Of a DNA stretch of 64,000 bases, positions 35,170 to 48,242 are shown one piece after another; within the stretch, counting starts at the first letter, position 1, and the number at the start of each line of letters is the position of its first letter. Both the position numbers and the translations under genes were made by a program. This DNA is from Thermothelomyces thermophilus ATCC 42464 (taxonomy: Eukaryota; Ascomycota; Sordariomycetes; Sordariales; Chaetomiaceae): NCBI RefSeq assembly GCF_000226095.1, contig NC_016475.1:4030001-4094000 (forward strand), read 5' to 3'. Below the pieces are notes generated by a model that was not told the DNA's origin, did no database searches, and was given only the letters and a program-made list of their open reading frames with translations.

Positions 35170-38163
35170 GGCGATGTCTCGTCTAATCACAAGACGACAG
35201 TCGACAGGGGAATGGACGAAAGCAAGGCCGGGCGATAGAGCGTAAAGGCGCGGGAGAGGCTCGAGGAAAATCTCACGGTATCGGGGCAACTTCGAGGGGT
35301 TGCGGCAACAGTGCTTAAAACATTATGCAAGGGGTCCGGAGTTTGAGGCGGGTCCGTTCATGTTCGTGAGCAGGAATGTTAGTAGCAGAAGCTCCAGACG
35401 TGTGAGGGGGGCGTGCTCACCATACCTGTGGACACGGGGGTTTTGCTTTCTCGCGGGATCCAACTCGTTCGATCCTGCGCGCAAGTCTGTCCTCTGAAAC
35501 GCGCCGAGCTTGTTTCCAAATTGTGCCAACAGCGGGAAAGCCTACCCCCAACAAGATAACAACTGCCAAGCAATCTGACGTTTTTGCTTTCAAGCTACCT
35601 TGCAGCGGCCGTGATATGTTATGGAAACCCAGCAAGCGGTCTTCAGTTGGAGAGCAGGTTGGAAGCTTCCTCTCAACGTGCCGCCTAAGTTGTTGCAGGT
35701 TAAGGAGCGCCCACCAGAAATGGGTGATATCTTATTCAACAATAGGCCAGTCCATCCATGACTGCTCGTTGCCGGGGCATGAGGCTGCTGTTGTCAAGTT
35801 TCAAGCAACGCCACATAATCTTTGTCGGCGATGGCGGGTGGCGTGACCATGATGGCAGGATTGAGACTCAATCCTTAAGTCGGAGAGTTTTGAGTGGGCG
35901 TTAGAGATTAACAGTAAGCGGCCATGGCCGCCTACATCGCCGCATCCACTCGCCATCCTCTTGGCTGTGGCCCCCAATATTATACATACTATATGGCCAC
36001 CCCGCCTCCTATTATCACCGAAGTCGAGACATTAATATGCAAGTCACCGACCGTACTCCATGCTCCGTGGAGAACTGAAGTGAAAACTTTTTGGATTCTA
36101 CGTTCTGGGTGCCGATCCGACAGGACAGAGATGTGTAGACGTCTCTTGGGAAAAAGAGAGCCAAAGAGGGATTGAAGGGACTTGAAGGGACGGTTAATTA
36201 TGCTGAGCGTCGACCGCTGGAACAGTTGGTTAGGTAGGTAATTAGTGCGTCCGGCCGCGGTGCCCTGCCGCTAGCCCTTCCTAGCGGCAGTCATAAGGCA
36301 CGGTTTACACTACGCCGCGTTGTGTTGCTTAGTTATTTTAAGCAGTCTCAGCATTAAGTTATGACCCCTATTCTTGGCGTTGCTCCTGCTGCTGTGGGGA
36401 ATTCGTCACCACAGCGGGTCCCCGACAATTTCAGCCAGCAGGGGAAACCGTCTTTTCTCGATTTCGATGTTGGCACTTTAGCCCATGCTGGAGGTTTTAC
36501 TCTTTGCAACCAGACCGTGCCGCGATCCACATGTTATTAATTACGCGAAGGAAGTCAGCCTCGGATCGTCAAACACGCCGCGTTCGCGCTGTCTCAACCC
36601 CGGACGTGAAAAGAACCGGTCCTCGAAGCGATCTCCGTCTTTAACGGCCGTCGTCAGCTATCGAGCCAGAAGCGACCAATTCACTGACGACGCTGGTCCA
36701 GGGGAAGAAAATACCGCCGGAAGCTGTTCGATCGTGTAATCTCATGCAGAACGAGATCGGCGAACGTAGTTCGACCCCGGGTCAGAGCCTCGCCACTCGA
36801 GTCGTGTCATCTTGTGGATAAATACGTCGAGTCGGCGGCGGCGGCGGCGGCGGCGCGATGTGAGTTTCCAACCAATGAGCTGGAAGAGGGAATGCATTCG
36901 CACGCGGTCCGGCGTCTTTCTTACGACGGGAGCGATGTCGGTGATGCTGTTGCCGAAACGGGATATTGGAGAGTGTCTGATCAATTAATTACCTAAAGTA
37001 CGTACTGTACTCCGTACATGCATTATTAATCAATTAGTTGTTGGGGCGCCACAGCGATGCTTGTGATGGATCATGGATCAGTACGGACCGACCTGTGGTG
37101 GCAGATGCCCCGTTTTCCAGGCAAGGCCATGGGAACTGCTGCCTGCCAGCATTCGAGTGAGCTGATTGGCCTCACAATGGTCCTAACTCGAACCGATCAC
37201 CTAATTGTGATTTCGCGGTCCGCATGATGAATACTTAAGGTGATTAATCAATTAGTCCCTGTCACGGACTCGCAGCTATTTATTAGCTGTGTCTCAGCAT
37301 TTGCCGTTCAGCAGAGAATCCCGTCTTTAAGGAACATATCATCACTGCAGGCCTCGAAACCGATTTTTGCTGTGACAGAGCGGTCAGTTGATGCCGTCGC
37401 CGACGCCAGGCATCTGAACGGATCATGGCTCGCTGCACCCGAGCACAGCAGAAATCGTTCTGGAACTGAGATCAGAGACAGAAATTGTTTCCGTGAGATC
37501 GGACGCTTGAAGTAGTAGGGAGCACCAAAGGATGTCACGATACGGAGGAGCGGGTATGTCCCATGCTTTATGTATGTGCTTGCTTGTTTTCAGTTATCAC
37601 CTCGAGTTTGAACAGTTTCGAGTGTCGCACCTTTGTTATGGCTCGCCGACTTTCCGATCCTGGTGTTTAAATGTCGGACCGACGGCAATCTGACTGCCTA
37701 ATTACTAGGCAGCTACCCGACTGTGTTCGTCGGATCTGAAACATTACTCCGTACCTGACAACAATTCCCACAGTGGCGATGCATGCTTGGTGCTTGGAAC
37801 ATGTTGCCGCAGATCAATACCCAGGTACCGTGCGGCGTATGTAAGTTCTTCACAACTTTTACCGATGGGCAGTACTTGTTGAGGGCTGCTTACCCTGATT
37901 ATCTTCCGACCAGCATCCATTAATTCAATACGTATTAGATTCCTACGTTCTGAACGGATACGACGTCTAGAGTATTATACAGATATATTATTTAGAAAAC
38001 AAGACAGGTTCGATTCTCCGACGGAGACGGCTCAGGTTCCCAAGGTTGATATCAGCATCACTCTCGAATCAACCTGCGGAGCCGAGTGATAAACAACACC
38101 ATCGGGTATTAATTAATTAAGCCACCGCTCCTCCTCCTCCTTGCCTAACTAAGGTAAATATAT
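35170..38163. other. 3-kb gene-free AT-rich spacer
   Basis: Many short ORFs on both strands without domain signals. It holds a (GGC)n run at about 36834-36856, an ACTCCGTACATG motif near 37010, and eight or so TAATTA motifs. No gene or transposon is recognised; decayed repeats are possible but unproven. Confidence 0.4.
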
Positions 38164-40625
38164 TTAATCGAGCTTGGGTTGCCACCTGATAATAGTTCCG
38201 GCCGCCTCCGGGCTGCCGGCCGCCTTGCGGAACGCCTGCATCAGGGCGATGCCCGCCCGCGCGCTCGCGCCCTCCTCGACCTGGCGGGCAAAGAAGGCGT
38301 CGCTGTCGGCCGCGCGGATCGACCTCTTGCGCTGCTTCTCGGCGGGCGTCGCCGCCGACGCCAGGTTGGCCCGCCGGTTGGCCTCGATCTCCTCGAGGTG
38401 CCGCACGCGCGAGAGGTACCGCTCGGCGCGCTGCTTGCGGATGTGCTCCGACGGCCCGACCCGCTCGAGCACGAACCGCGCCACCCCCCGCAGCGCCAGG
38501 AAGACGTGCTCGCTGACGAAGATGGTGAGCGGCAGCGCCCACCATGCGCCTCCCCCGCCTCCCCCGCCTCCCCCCCGGCCGCCGCTGCCGTACAGGTGCA
38601 CGATGGCGCCCGTCGTGATGCTCCCCGCCCACGCGAGGAGGTCGAGCGAGGCGATCCAGGGGCCGATGCCGTCCGTCCGGACCGGCGCGGGGCGCTGGTG
38701 GGCGTGGACCAGCTTGAAGAAGTCGGTGCGCAGCTCGATGATGTTGTTGACCAGGAAGCCGGCCGAGACGAGCGGCCAGGCCGGGGAGAAGAGCGCGAGG
38801 AAGCCGAACTGCAGGACGATCTCGGCGATATCGTCCTGCACATTGTACGGCTCCAGCGCCGCCTGCCTGCGGGCGCTCTCGAGGAATTCGGCCTCGTTCG
38901 GGTCGTCGTTGGCGATGGACGACAGATCCGAGTGCCCGGCCCCCCTCTGGTGGCGGTAGTGGCGGTACCACTCCAGGGACTTGCGTTTGAGGACGGGGAG
39001 CAGGTTCTCCTCGAAGAAGGAGGAGATCTGGCCTGTCACCGTCAAAGCCACGATCTCGGTCCGGAGCCGGTCGCCATCCGCCTGCCGGGTCTGCCTGTGG
39101 CCGATATACCCCGACACGTAAGGCCCGGCAATCCTGATCGCCAAGGATTCAAGAAGAGGAATGATCCGGTTGCCAAAAGGAACATACACAAAAGCGGTGA
39201 TGAGGATCGGAAGGTAGTTGGTGATGCTCTGGAGAAAGAAGAGCTTTTGCGTGCGCGACATGTCGTACGTGTCTGCGGTCCTGTGGTTCTCATGGTCTGC
39301 GATGAAGGTGGCAATGGCTTCGAGGTAGCCGGTGACTTGCGGAAGGGCGATGCCGAGCAAGATCGTTGGAACGTATTCCTGTTGACTGACCGTTGGAATG
39401 GGCACGTCTTGACGATGCTACAAGGGCACTCAGGCAGGGAGGCACTTGGACTTACAATCGCATCCCTGTAAGGGCCATCGTAAGCCTCCGAAATAAGGGT
39501 CTCGAGAGCGAAAATCCCTAGAATGATAACGCCCAAGATGACAACAGCGGTAATCATGAACGGGATCTGCAGCAGCTGCCGCAGCATTTGCTTCCTTTTC
39601 GGATAGTAATGCTTTCTCCGGCCGGTACTGTCTACAATGATCTTTTGCCATCTGTACTGGGGCCGAGTAATCTTCACGGCACCAACGCCTTTGACATCCC
39701 ATCTGATGCTCAGGTCGACCTGCCGGACTTTCCAGTACTCGAGGAAGACGGTGCACCAGACGGTAGTGAGTATGGCAAAGGTGAGGGAATAAGCCGGCAG
39801 GAACTTCCAAGCAACAAGTCCACTTATGGCCGGGAACGTAAGGAAGACGACATAGTCTTGGATAAATGCGTAGTAAAAGGCGACCTGAGAGGATCAGCCA
39901 TCAGCATAAATCAGGATCGGGGGACCAGGCCAACAGCGCGAGAGGCGAGTCACCTTGGTGCCGAAGAGATTTCGGATGCGGTCGAGATCGTCGCTCGTTA
40001 GCCAGAGCCGACTGCTTAGGTGTCTCAACAGAGCCAAGTTGGCGGGTTCATTATGTAGGGGGAAGACGCTGTCGACATTCTTCCACTGGCCGAATCCGGG
40101 GATGATGCCAGCTCCGCCGTTTGATTTGGGCCAGGTGACCAGATGGTACACGGAGAGAACGTCCTCAGCCTCAAAGGCGCCATCGACAATAGTATCCTTT
40201 CCCCCTCCGGGATGCGTCTGAACAACGCCGTACAGCCAGTCCTTGAGTCTGCTGTGGTCTTAGCAAAGCCGCGGAGAGTAGGTGGTAGGGGTCGGAGAGA
40301 GGGAAACAAGGCTCACCGGGAATTGTAGACGTAACTTCCCAAGAGGTTTCGTGGTGCCTTGACAAAGATAAGAAGAGTCTGGCCACGGCCAGATCTCAGT
40401 TCTGTCTGAAGACCCACCGATTCGAGGTCTTCGACGAGGAGAGTGATCTCCTTGTTCGCGATCTCGGGGTCTGTACCCGGTAAGGCAGAGAGGGTCAACT
40501 GGTGGCCAAGTCAAGGCAGACAACTCACCAACATCTTTAAAGTTGTAGACAATGACGTATTTATCGTTGTATGTCTGTGTTTCTCCTGGCATCGACGATT
40601 GCCCAGCAATGGGTTGGTGCTCCAT
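38164..40625 (-). CDS. Anoctamin/Ist2-like (TMEM16 family) membrane protein
   Basis: Five exons give about 730 residues starting MEHQPIAGQSSMPGETQTYN. A cytosolic N-domain (NDKYVIVYNFKDVDPEIANK, VYHLVTWPKSNGGAGIIPGF, IRNLFGTKVAFYYAFIQDYV) precedes about eight hydrophobic segments. VAFYYAFIQDYVVFLTFPAI-SGL, FLEYWKVRQVDLSIRWDVKG, NYLPILITAFVYVPFGNRII and ALFSPAWPLVSAGFLVNNII-ELRTDFFKL match fungal anoctamin homologues. In yeast, Ist2 tethers cortical ER to the plasma membrane; relatives in filamentous fungi include lipid scramblases. A Gly-rich loop (about 38562-38590) lies between the late helices, and the tail is charged and coiled. All junctions keep frame. It stands alone in the window with long spacers on either side. 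Confidence 0.86.
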
Positions 40626-43600
40626 CACTGGGTGTTCATCAGGGGCCTAATATCAGAAGCCTTGTTCACCAGACCAGCACAATCACCCCTTGTCTTAATT
40701 AAGCATCCAGGAACATCTGAACGTCGGAAAGGGAAGGAAAATCGAAGCATATCAGATCGCGAGAGATGAGCCGTTTATGAGGAATCAATTCCTTCTTGGT
40801 CTCGAAATGAAGAAAAAAGGAGACTCGAGACAAGTCATCGATCACAATGCCGCCAACACGTCAGCAGACCCACACTGTGGAGAGGAATTCACGAGCAACA
40901 AACCAGCAGGGTCAACAACGGCGACAAGTCGTCTTGTGACATGAAATACATTTACCTTCACCACTGCTCAGATCAAGAGATCGTGTTCGACGGAAGGAGA
41001 CACTATCACCAAGAAAGGATATTGTGGAGGAGACCAACATCAAACAACATATCAGGCAAAACAAACCACAACAAAGATCTGTTGTTTGCCGACATATCCG
41101 AGTCGTCTTGGCAAGCCGCGCTTAAGGGAATCAAAGTCTCGGCAGAAAGCTCCCTTTAGTTAAAAGGCGGCCGCCACATTTTGCGTCAGCCACAGGGGCG
41201 AAGAGACAGAGCGAGCTAGGGGGGACGACGCCTAAATTTCATCCCAGCAACCATGTTACAGGATTGAGGTCCTCGGAGGCCAGGCTTGGCCGACCCACCG
41301 CTATTAGGGATGACGGACCAGGGTTCAGCTTGTATTAAGAGAGCTTCCACCAGTGCCTCCGGCACTTGAGAATAATCAACCATCATCACTACTTGTGAGG
41401 ACCATACGAGAGTTCCGGCAGTGCCTGCCACAGCGCTCACACCGCCGTGGGTGTCCCGATTTGCAGCACAACCTACCGTGCTGTAGCAAACCATTCCAAT
41501 GGTAAGAAGATCGGCCTCGGGCGGTGCAGAAACATCTTCGCCCCTGAGCCCATAGCGTTGAATCGCGCAACATGGCGGGGTCAGAGTAAATCTGATCATC
41601 TCAGAGCAACAAGTCGCCCAGGATCGTGGGAGCCAGTTCATTTTCCAGAGATGAGGCCGATACAATGAGGGGCATCAATTCTCTTAGCTTTCTGCCAAGA
41701 GCGAACCCCAACTCATTTGGAAAATACATACTTGATAATAAATGCTTATGTATGTCGCTCAAGAACCCTCTCAAACCGGACCCCTGCTCTTCTCTCAGCC
41801 TTCTTCACCCATCACAGCCCGAGAACCATCCCGGGCGTCGAGGCCGGCGCCGGCTGGCTGCGTGCAACATTCCCCTCGCGAATCGGTCGATTCCTTTTCC
41901 CAAGACTGGTTCCAAACGGCGTGTTCAGGTTCGCTGTGCAAGCTATACTCAAACCGCGCCATTAATTACCCACCGGGCTCACATGACCCATGGTTGAGCT
42001 GAATTGCCCTAGCCATAATTAGGAGACGACGGCAACCATAACCGTGCCCCTCACCAAACCGTTGTTGGTCTCGCCTGCCCCGCGAAGTATACATACCCCA
42101 GCAATGAAATGATTGACGACGTGCTCCGGATCCCGTACTCCGGATCCCGTACTCCGGCTTTCGTTCAGCCGCAGGTCGGATGCTACCCAGCGCGACAGCA
42201 CCGGCATTCAGCGCAGCGACACCGCTTAGATCTCCCTCTCTCTGGTTTCTTCTCCTCTGGCCGCCGGGTTCGTACTTCGTTCGCACACTTGCAGCAAACC
42301 CTCGGTTATGTAAACCGCAAAGGATCTCATTGGCGGAGACCGCGAAACGGTTCGCGGGGGGTGGGAGTGGGGTCCCTCATGCCGAGTCCGGCCCGCTCTT
42401 CTGCAGGTTCGCGGCTCGTTGGTCCCCGTGAGAGCGCGCAAGCCTCCACAGCGGCGGGTGTCAGTGCGTTGGGAGGATGCAGTCATGCTCCTCTTGACTA
42501 CAGTAAAGTCGAGAAAGTTTTTCAGATAATTACGCCTAATGAGTTGCTGCACGTCTAAGGAGGCGATCCAAGTCGGTTGGACATTTTCAAAACCTTGCGA
42601 CGAAGCCCGGACCAAGGCGACAAAATCGTCGGCAAGATTCCAGCTGGGGGAAAGGCCTCGAAATTTCGGTGGCGGTCTGGGGGTCAGGGAGGGGAAGGTT
42701 GCGATGCGGGGAGCCGAGACACTGTCACCTTGAGGGCCACCGAGAAGCTAAGAGTCTTCGAGCTGACGGTGCATATCAGGCCGCAGCAAACACCAATCGG
42801 AACCTGCACAGAGGTAAGGGAGAAGTCAATCTGCGAGAGAACGGTAGCATCTAGTGATACCAGAGATGAGCTCAAAAGATAGGGTCGAGAGTGAGAAATC
42901 GGACATGAGGAGGAGCGCGTGCCCATAGCCTTCACTTGAATTGTCCAAAGAGCAGCTCAAGACCAATCCCTCTGGCCTCGATTTATTGACGACCTGAACG
43001 TAGTGTATCATTGAGCACGCTACTGCAAATTTGGAGGTTAAGAGCTCCACACAGGCCGGCTCGGTTGTTTGCCACTGTGCGTCGGTAGTACGTCCGTAGT
43101 AAAGTATGTATGTATACACAGTATGTACATAACTACATACCTGTGCGTACAGTACGGTACAGTACTGCATGGATTGTATGTACATGCACATTCAGGATCA
43201 CGCGGGGCCGGCACAGGCCGAGAAGAAACTAGCAAGGTCACAGGCTTCCAGTGAACCCTGACAAGCCCGTTGAAAGCAGATACGGTCCCCGGTCGGTTGG
43301 CAAGGGAAGATGAACGAGAGAGCGTGGCAAAGCAGCAGCGAAGAGTGCCGTCGAGCTGGCTCGATGGACAAGGTAGCGAGGGCCATAATTAGTGTCCGAG
43401 AAACGCCAGAAACCTTGCCATCCCAGAGTCTGTTCCGTGGCGGGGCCCGGCTTGCAGTCCGGAAGACACATGCTATCGGCCGATCTCTTCTTCTTCTCCG
43501 CTGCCTGCAGCAGGCCCGGCGGCTTCCCTGTTCGGTCCACATTAACCGGACGCTCCCAACTATCGATGGAGCTGGGGCTCGCCCGAGCACTGGGCTACCT

Positions 43601-43728
43601 TCCGCCGTTGTCGTCCTTCCCACTTGAAATATCCCCCTCTTCTTTTAGCAAGCTGTTGACACCACTCAAGCCCCCCAAAAAAGCTAGAGGCAACCCGTAT
43701 ACCGGTCTTGCAACCCAGCTGGCACGGA
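40626..43728. other. 3-kb gene-free spacer
   Basis: ORFs of 60-150 codons overlap on both strands without domain support. A 14-bp unit CCGGATCCCGTACT occurs twice in tandem at about 42126-42153, and GTAC/ACAGTACGG-rich sequence lies at 43110-43180. No gene is supported. Confidence 0.4.
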
Positions 43729-45754
43729 ATGGCTGCCGACGATGAATCCCGCAGGCGCGAAATCGACAATGGCTCCGATTCAGTAAAACATTTCGAAGAG
43801 ACAACCCCCCTTGTAAGCACGCAGGCGAAAACTGCGTATGTCACGTCGGGAACGGTAGAGGAGGAGGCATGGAAGCCCTCTGCGGGCTTCTGGTGGATAG
43901 AAACAGGTACGGAGGAACCGAGACAAGGAAATGTGATACACACCTAGAGTCGTGCCGATGATACTGACCCCATGCACAACAGCACTCTGGGCCAATGTGT
44001 TTCTATCCGGCTTCGACGGGACCATCACGGCCTCGACCTATGCCGCCATCGGTTCCGAGTTCGACGCCGCCAACAATGCCGCGTGGTTGACAACGTCGTA
44101 CCTGGTCACCAGCACGGCGTTCCAGCCGCTATACGGCCGGTTTTCCGACATGTTCGGGCGTCGGATCTGCTTCTTCATATCGACGGTGACATTCATGATT
44201 GGCTGCTTCGGTTGCTCGGTAGCCGATAGTATGTTGATGCTCGACATTATGCGGGCCCTGACCGGCTTCGGAGGCGGAGGGCTCATCACGATGGGTGAGT
44301 AAAACCGATCTCCATGGCTTCTGGTAGCAGGAGCTGAATGACTGCAGCAACCGTAATCAACTCCGACATGATCCCCTTCAGGAAAAGGGGCATGTATCAG
44401 GCCATGCAAAATATTCTCTACGGCCTCGGCGCGGTTCTTGGTGCGTCTCTCGGGGGCTTAATTGCTGAGAGCATCGGGTGGCGGTGGTGTTTCCTGCTAC
44501 AAGTCCCAGTGTCAGTTGTAGCCCTGGTGGTGGGCTATATTGTCCTGGAGAATCCCCCTCCCATCGTGCCGGTGCCGGATCCCAAACATCCCGTTCTGTG
44601 CGCCCTGCGGCGGCTGGATTTCCTAGGTGCTCTCGTTCTCGTGCTTGCCTTGGTAGCGCAGCTCATGGGCTTGAGTCTGGGTGGCAATGATCTTCCTTGG
44701 GGCAGCCCGATCGTAATCGGCTCGCTCGTCGGAAGTGTTGTGCTGCTACTCATGTTCCTGGGTACCGAGGCCACAACCAAAGCGGTCCCCATAATCCCGC
44801 TGCGGATGTTGCATGGCTGGCAGCCGACGGCGGTACAGCTGACAAACGTATTTTCCGGCATGGCCGCATACGCCGTGAGTGATTGTCCCGTCTCTTCGTA
44901 CTGGGCATCCCGCTGACGCTCTCTAGTACATGTTCATGGTCCCTCTGTATTTCCAGGCCGTTCGCGGGGACTCTCCGTCCGAAGCTGGTCTGCGTCTCAT
45001 GATCCCTGCGGCGGCAAGTCCAATCGGTGGCGTAGTTGCGGGCTCGTTGATGCACCGTGGCTATCCGCTGTGCCTGAACGTCCGCCTCGGCACGGCTACG
45101 ATGCTGCTTGGCAATCTGCTCGCGGTGATGATGGGCACGAGGGGGAATTGGTGGATCGACTTCGTCTATCTGCTGCCTGCGAATTTGGGGCTCGGCATAA
45201 CCAACCCGAGCGTGCTTTTCAGCTTCGTTTCGCTCTTTGAACACAGCGGTAGGTTGGGCACGGAGCTACGAATGGATAGAATGACTGACCTTGAAAAGAG
45301 CAAGCGGTCGCGACGTCAACCGTATACCTGATTCGATCCATGGGCAGTATTTATGGCGTTACTGTGACCTCCGCCATTGTCCAGAATGTCTTGTTGGCCA
45401 GGTTGCCAGGCACGCTGGGAGATGCGGCTACAGAAGAGGTGTGGTCTCCAGGACGACTTGACGTTTTTCGCAGTCTGAGAGTCGTAATTACTGACTGCCG
45501 AGTTCACGGGACAGCTTGTTGAGAAACTGCGCCAGTCGCTCTTCTCGATTGGCGAGCTGCCTCCATCCCTGCAAGCGGCGGTTCGAGCGCTGTACTGTGA
45601 TGCATTAAGGATAGCGTTTGCTGCATCGAGTGCCTTTGCTCTATTGTCCTTTTTGTTCTCGTTGGCACACAAGACCGGGCCGCTTGAGAGAAAACGGCCG
45701 GCGGAGGAGAGTTGTGAGGAAGATGCAGATGGGAAGGATGCTGACGAGTGCTAA
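43729..45754 (+). CDS. MFS multidrug/basic amino acid transporter-like protein (DHA2 type)
   Basis: Six exons give about 580 residues starting MAADDESRRREIDNGSDSVK. The first helix region is FLSGFDGTITASTYAAIGSE with NNAAWLTTSYLVTSTAFQPL, then YGRFSDMFGRRICFFIS (MFS motif A) and RALTGFGGGGLITM. DHA2 features continue with GLGAVLGASLGGLIAESIGW-RWCF and FFLQVP-like segments, YMFMVPLYFQAVRGDSPSEA and GLRLMIPAAASPIGGVVAG. A final helix CDALRIAFAASSAFALLSFL precedes an acidic tail. Fourteen hydrophobic segments fit DHA2/Vba-type exporters or vacuolar transporters. The last intron (45439-45514) restores EELVEKLRQSLFSIGELPPS; it contains a TAATTA next to the branch-like CTGAC. Confidence 0.85.
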
Positions 45755-46906
45755 AATGCTGCAATGGATGGTGAATGGTTTAAGAAAACTGAATAGAGTA
45801 GGCTAAAGAAGGATGGGTTGGTGTTTGGTTTGGAGTGGTAAGAGAGATTTCATGAGAAAAGGCAGGATTCAGTTGGAGAAGGGTCCGCTGGGAGGTCCTT
45901 TCATTGCTCGACTCTTTCGTCAGCCACCCCGTGAATGGCGTGCGAGCCAACTTCCCCCACTCGGCACTCTTTTTAGCTGTTCGATCAGGCGCCCGAGACA
46001 AAACCCCAAGAATCATTGCCTTTTTCAGCCATTTCTTCGAAGTTTAAAATGCAAGTCCCCGAGTCCTTTCGGCGACTGTCCTTACCTTCCCTTGTTGGGC
46101 CGGAACGGGAAGAAGAAACCCAATAGACACTTTTCTTATTAATACCTCAATTCATCCAAATATGTAATTACCTCTGCTTGCTTACGAACACAACAACCGT
46201 CAAGTCAGGTTTACATCTGCTAACCGTCTTCTTCCAAAACAGTTGCTATGCATAGGCAAGCCCTGCTGCCTTACTGTTTCACGTGTTAAAGTAGTAAGGG
46301 ATAATGCTGGGCGCACTAGGTTTCTGTGACACTCCGTACAAACATAGGAAGTCTTCGTTTTTCCTATTTCCCATTGTGCTCTAAGTTCGGCACCCGATAT
46401 CTGAGGCAGCTCCACTTCGGGATGCTTCGCAAATCCTGGCGCGCAAACTTAACCGGATCTGTTTCAAGACGCATTAGCGCATCGTGTTCATTATCTAGGA
46501 AGTTCTTTGATTCACGGTTCCAACCCGCTCTCTTCAGCCGCAACCTCGACGGTATGGCCAGTCTCAAATCTAGATTTAGTACATCTTGTTAGCTGCGGAG
46601 CCGTTCCGCGGTGAGCAGCCATTCGTCGGGCCGACAGTAAGGCCGTGAATCATCCGGTTAAGAGGGGAATCACAGCCCGGAGAAGATTGTACCAGGTTGG
46701 ATCAATACTCAAGAGACCCAAAACAGGGCCGTGATGGAGAATTCCCGGACAGATGGTGTGTTTGAAGTGGGATTTCATGGCTGGCTTCCACGTCCGATCC
46801 TCTAGACCCGCACTCACATCATGGCAAGTCATTCAAAGAGCCCTTTTCCCTGTCTCAGCCCCACAACGCCCGACCCTGTCTATCGCAAGTGTCCACACTT
46901 TGCCCG
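45755..46906. other. Spacer upstream of tRNA-Asp
   Basis: No gene supported. Includes the 3' region of the transporter. Confidence 0.4.
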
Positions 46907-46978
46907 TCTTCCATAGTATAGTGGTCAGTATGCGAGCTTGTCACGCTCGAGACCCGGGTTCAATTCCCGGTGGGAGAG
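46907..46978 (+). tRNA. tRNA-Asp(GUC): tRNA-Asp (anticodon GUC)
   Basis: Acceptor TCTTCCA pairs with TGGGAGA (one G-T pair), anticodon stem CGAGC/GCTCG, anticodon GTC at 46940-46942, T-loop TTCAATT in a CCCGG/CCGGG-type stem, discriminator G73. No intron. The match to eukaryotic tRNA-Asp, including G73, is strong. Confidence 0.93.
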
Positions 46979-48242
46979 ATATTGAGTTGGTCATGTCTCG
47001 CCGACCCGAAGAGGAGCGAACACTGTCGGGTAGCCATTTTGGTAGAGTCGTATGCGGGTGAATTTTCTGGTAGGTATTAGGAAGTGCCCAAGTCGGTGGT
47101 GGGCGGTAAGTAATGATCAATCAAGGCGCCGCTTGGGTGATAGCCTGTTGTCGTCGGAAGTTGTTCGGACTTGTGAGTTAACGCACTCTCTCACTTTGGC
47201 GATCAGATCAAAAGTCTCTGGCAAGTAGTTAGCACGGAGGTCGAGATTGGTGACACGCTGAGCGGCATTGTAGTTCAGTTTTGAGAACAGAAACCCGCAG
47301 CCCTTGGCTCAAGTATTTAAAAGTATGGTCAGATTTGGGTCGCTTTGATGTTGATGGTGCAGTGACATCACCGTCTGGCCCGTTGTACTGGTTTGGTGGG
47401 GAGATCAACGTCACAACATCATCCTCTGCACAAAAGAGCTTTACACAAATTCATTCAGGAAGGTTCTCTAGGCAATGTTCAATGTTCCCCTTGAATCTGA
47501 GATTCCAGTTGGTTTTCGTATTGTTGAATTGTGGAGGGTGGAGGGTGGGGGACTCTCCCTTCTGTGCCATTCCTGCGAAGAGGTTTGTTTCGTATTCTTG
47601 TTGTCAAAACGAATCGGGTACAAAATGAGGCGATGGATCTCACCAAACTCGGACAGTAATGCCCGCTATTGGTCAGTGTGATGGGCACCTATGCGGGATA
47701 AAATATGTAATTACCCCGACTGTGGTCTGTGGTATACGCTTCGCGTGCCTCGTATCGAGGCCCACAGTGGGCATGAAGCTTCGCTCGTAGCAATGGATAG
47801 GCTCGATACGCCGAGTGCGAGGGTACCTATACGCAATCATCATCTAGTTATCGGAGCCATCGTAGCCATCGTAGCCATGTATCGTAGCCTGCCAAGATAG
47901 CGATTTACATCTCATATAATTACTTCGTACGAAGTAGCGACTTACAGTTTTAGCCACACCTCTGTGGCGAATGCACCGTAATTGCGTGCAATATAGAGAG
48001 AACGAGCGCCGCGGGAGGCCAGAAGTGTGGGATCTAATTAGAGGCTCACTCAATTGAAGCATCAGCAATGCCATGATTACCACCAGTCCTTTATTGCGTG
48101 ACCTCAAAATCAAAGAACAAAAAACATGGTTTCAAAAAGTGTACATGGACGGTGTATCATGTATGTGCGAAGAAAACGTTATTGCCGTTTCTCTTCCTCC
48201 GTTCTTCCCTCTCGTTTTATCCGCTGTACACCGTCACGTCGC
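46979..48242. other. Spacer with short ATCGTAGCC repeats
   Basis: A 9-bp unit ATCGTAGCC recurs about three times at 47858-47890, the last copy offset. No gene is supported. Confidence 0.4.

Noticed and set aside
38000-38030. A GGTTCGATTC-like T-loop sequence suggesting a tRNA.
   Set aside because: No matching acceptor, D-arm or anticodon stem could be formed around it.
41216-41665. A 149-codon minus-strand frame in the 40.6-43.7 kb spacer.
   Set aside because: No recognisable motif and no clear splice neighbours; weak codon bias. A lineage-specific gene cannot be excluded.
45439-45514. A TAATTA at 45485 seemed to shift the frame of the DHA2-type transporter by 4 bp and truncate it.
   Set aside because: A 76-nt GT-AG intron (45439-45514) with a CTGAC branch-like site contains the motif. 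Splicing joins ATEE to LVEKLRQSLF in phase and fits the family better, so the gene is intact.
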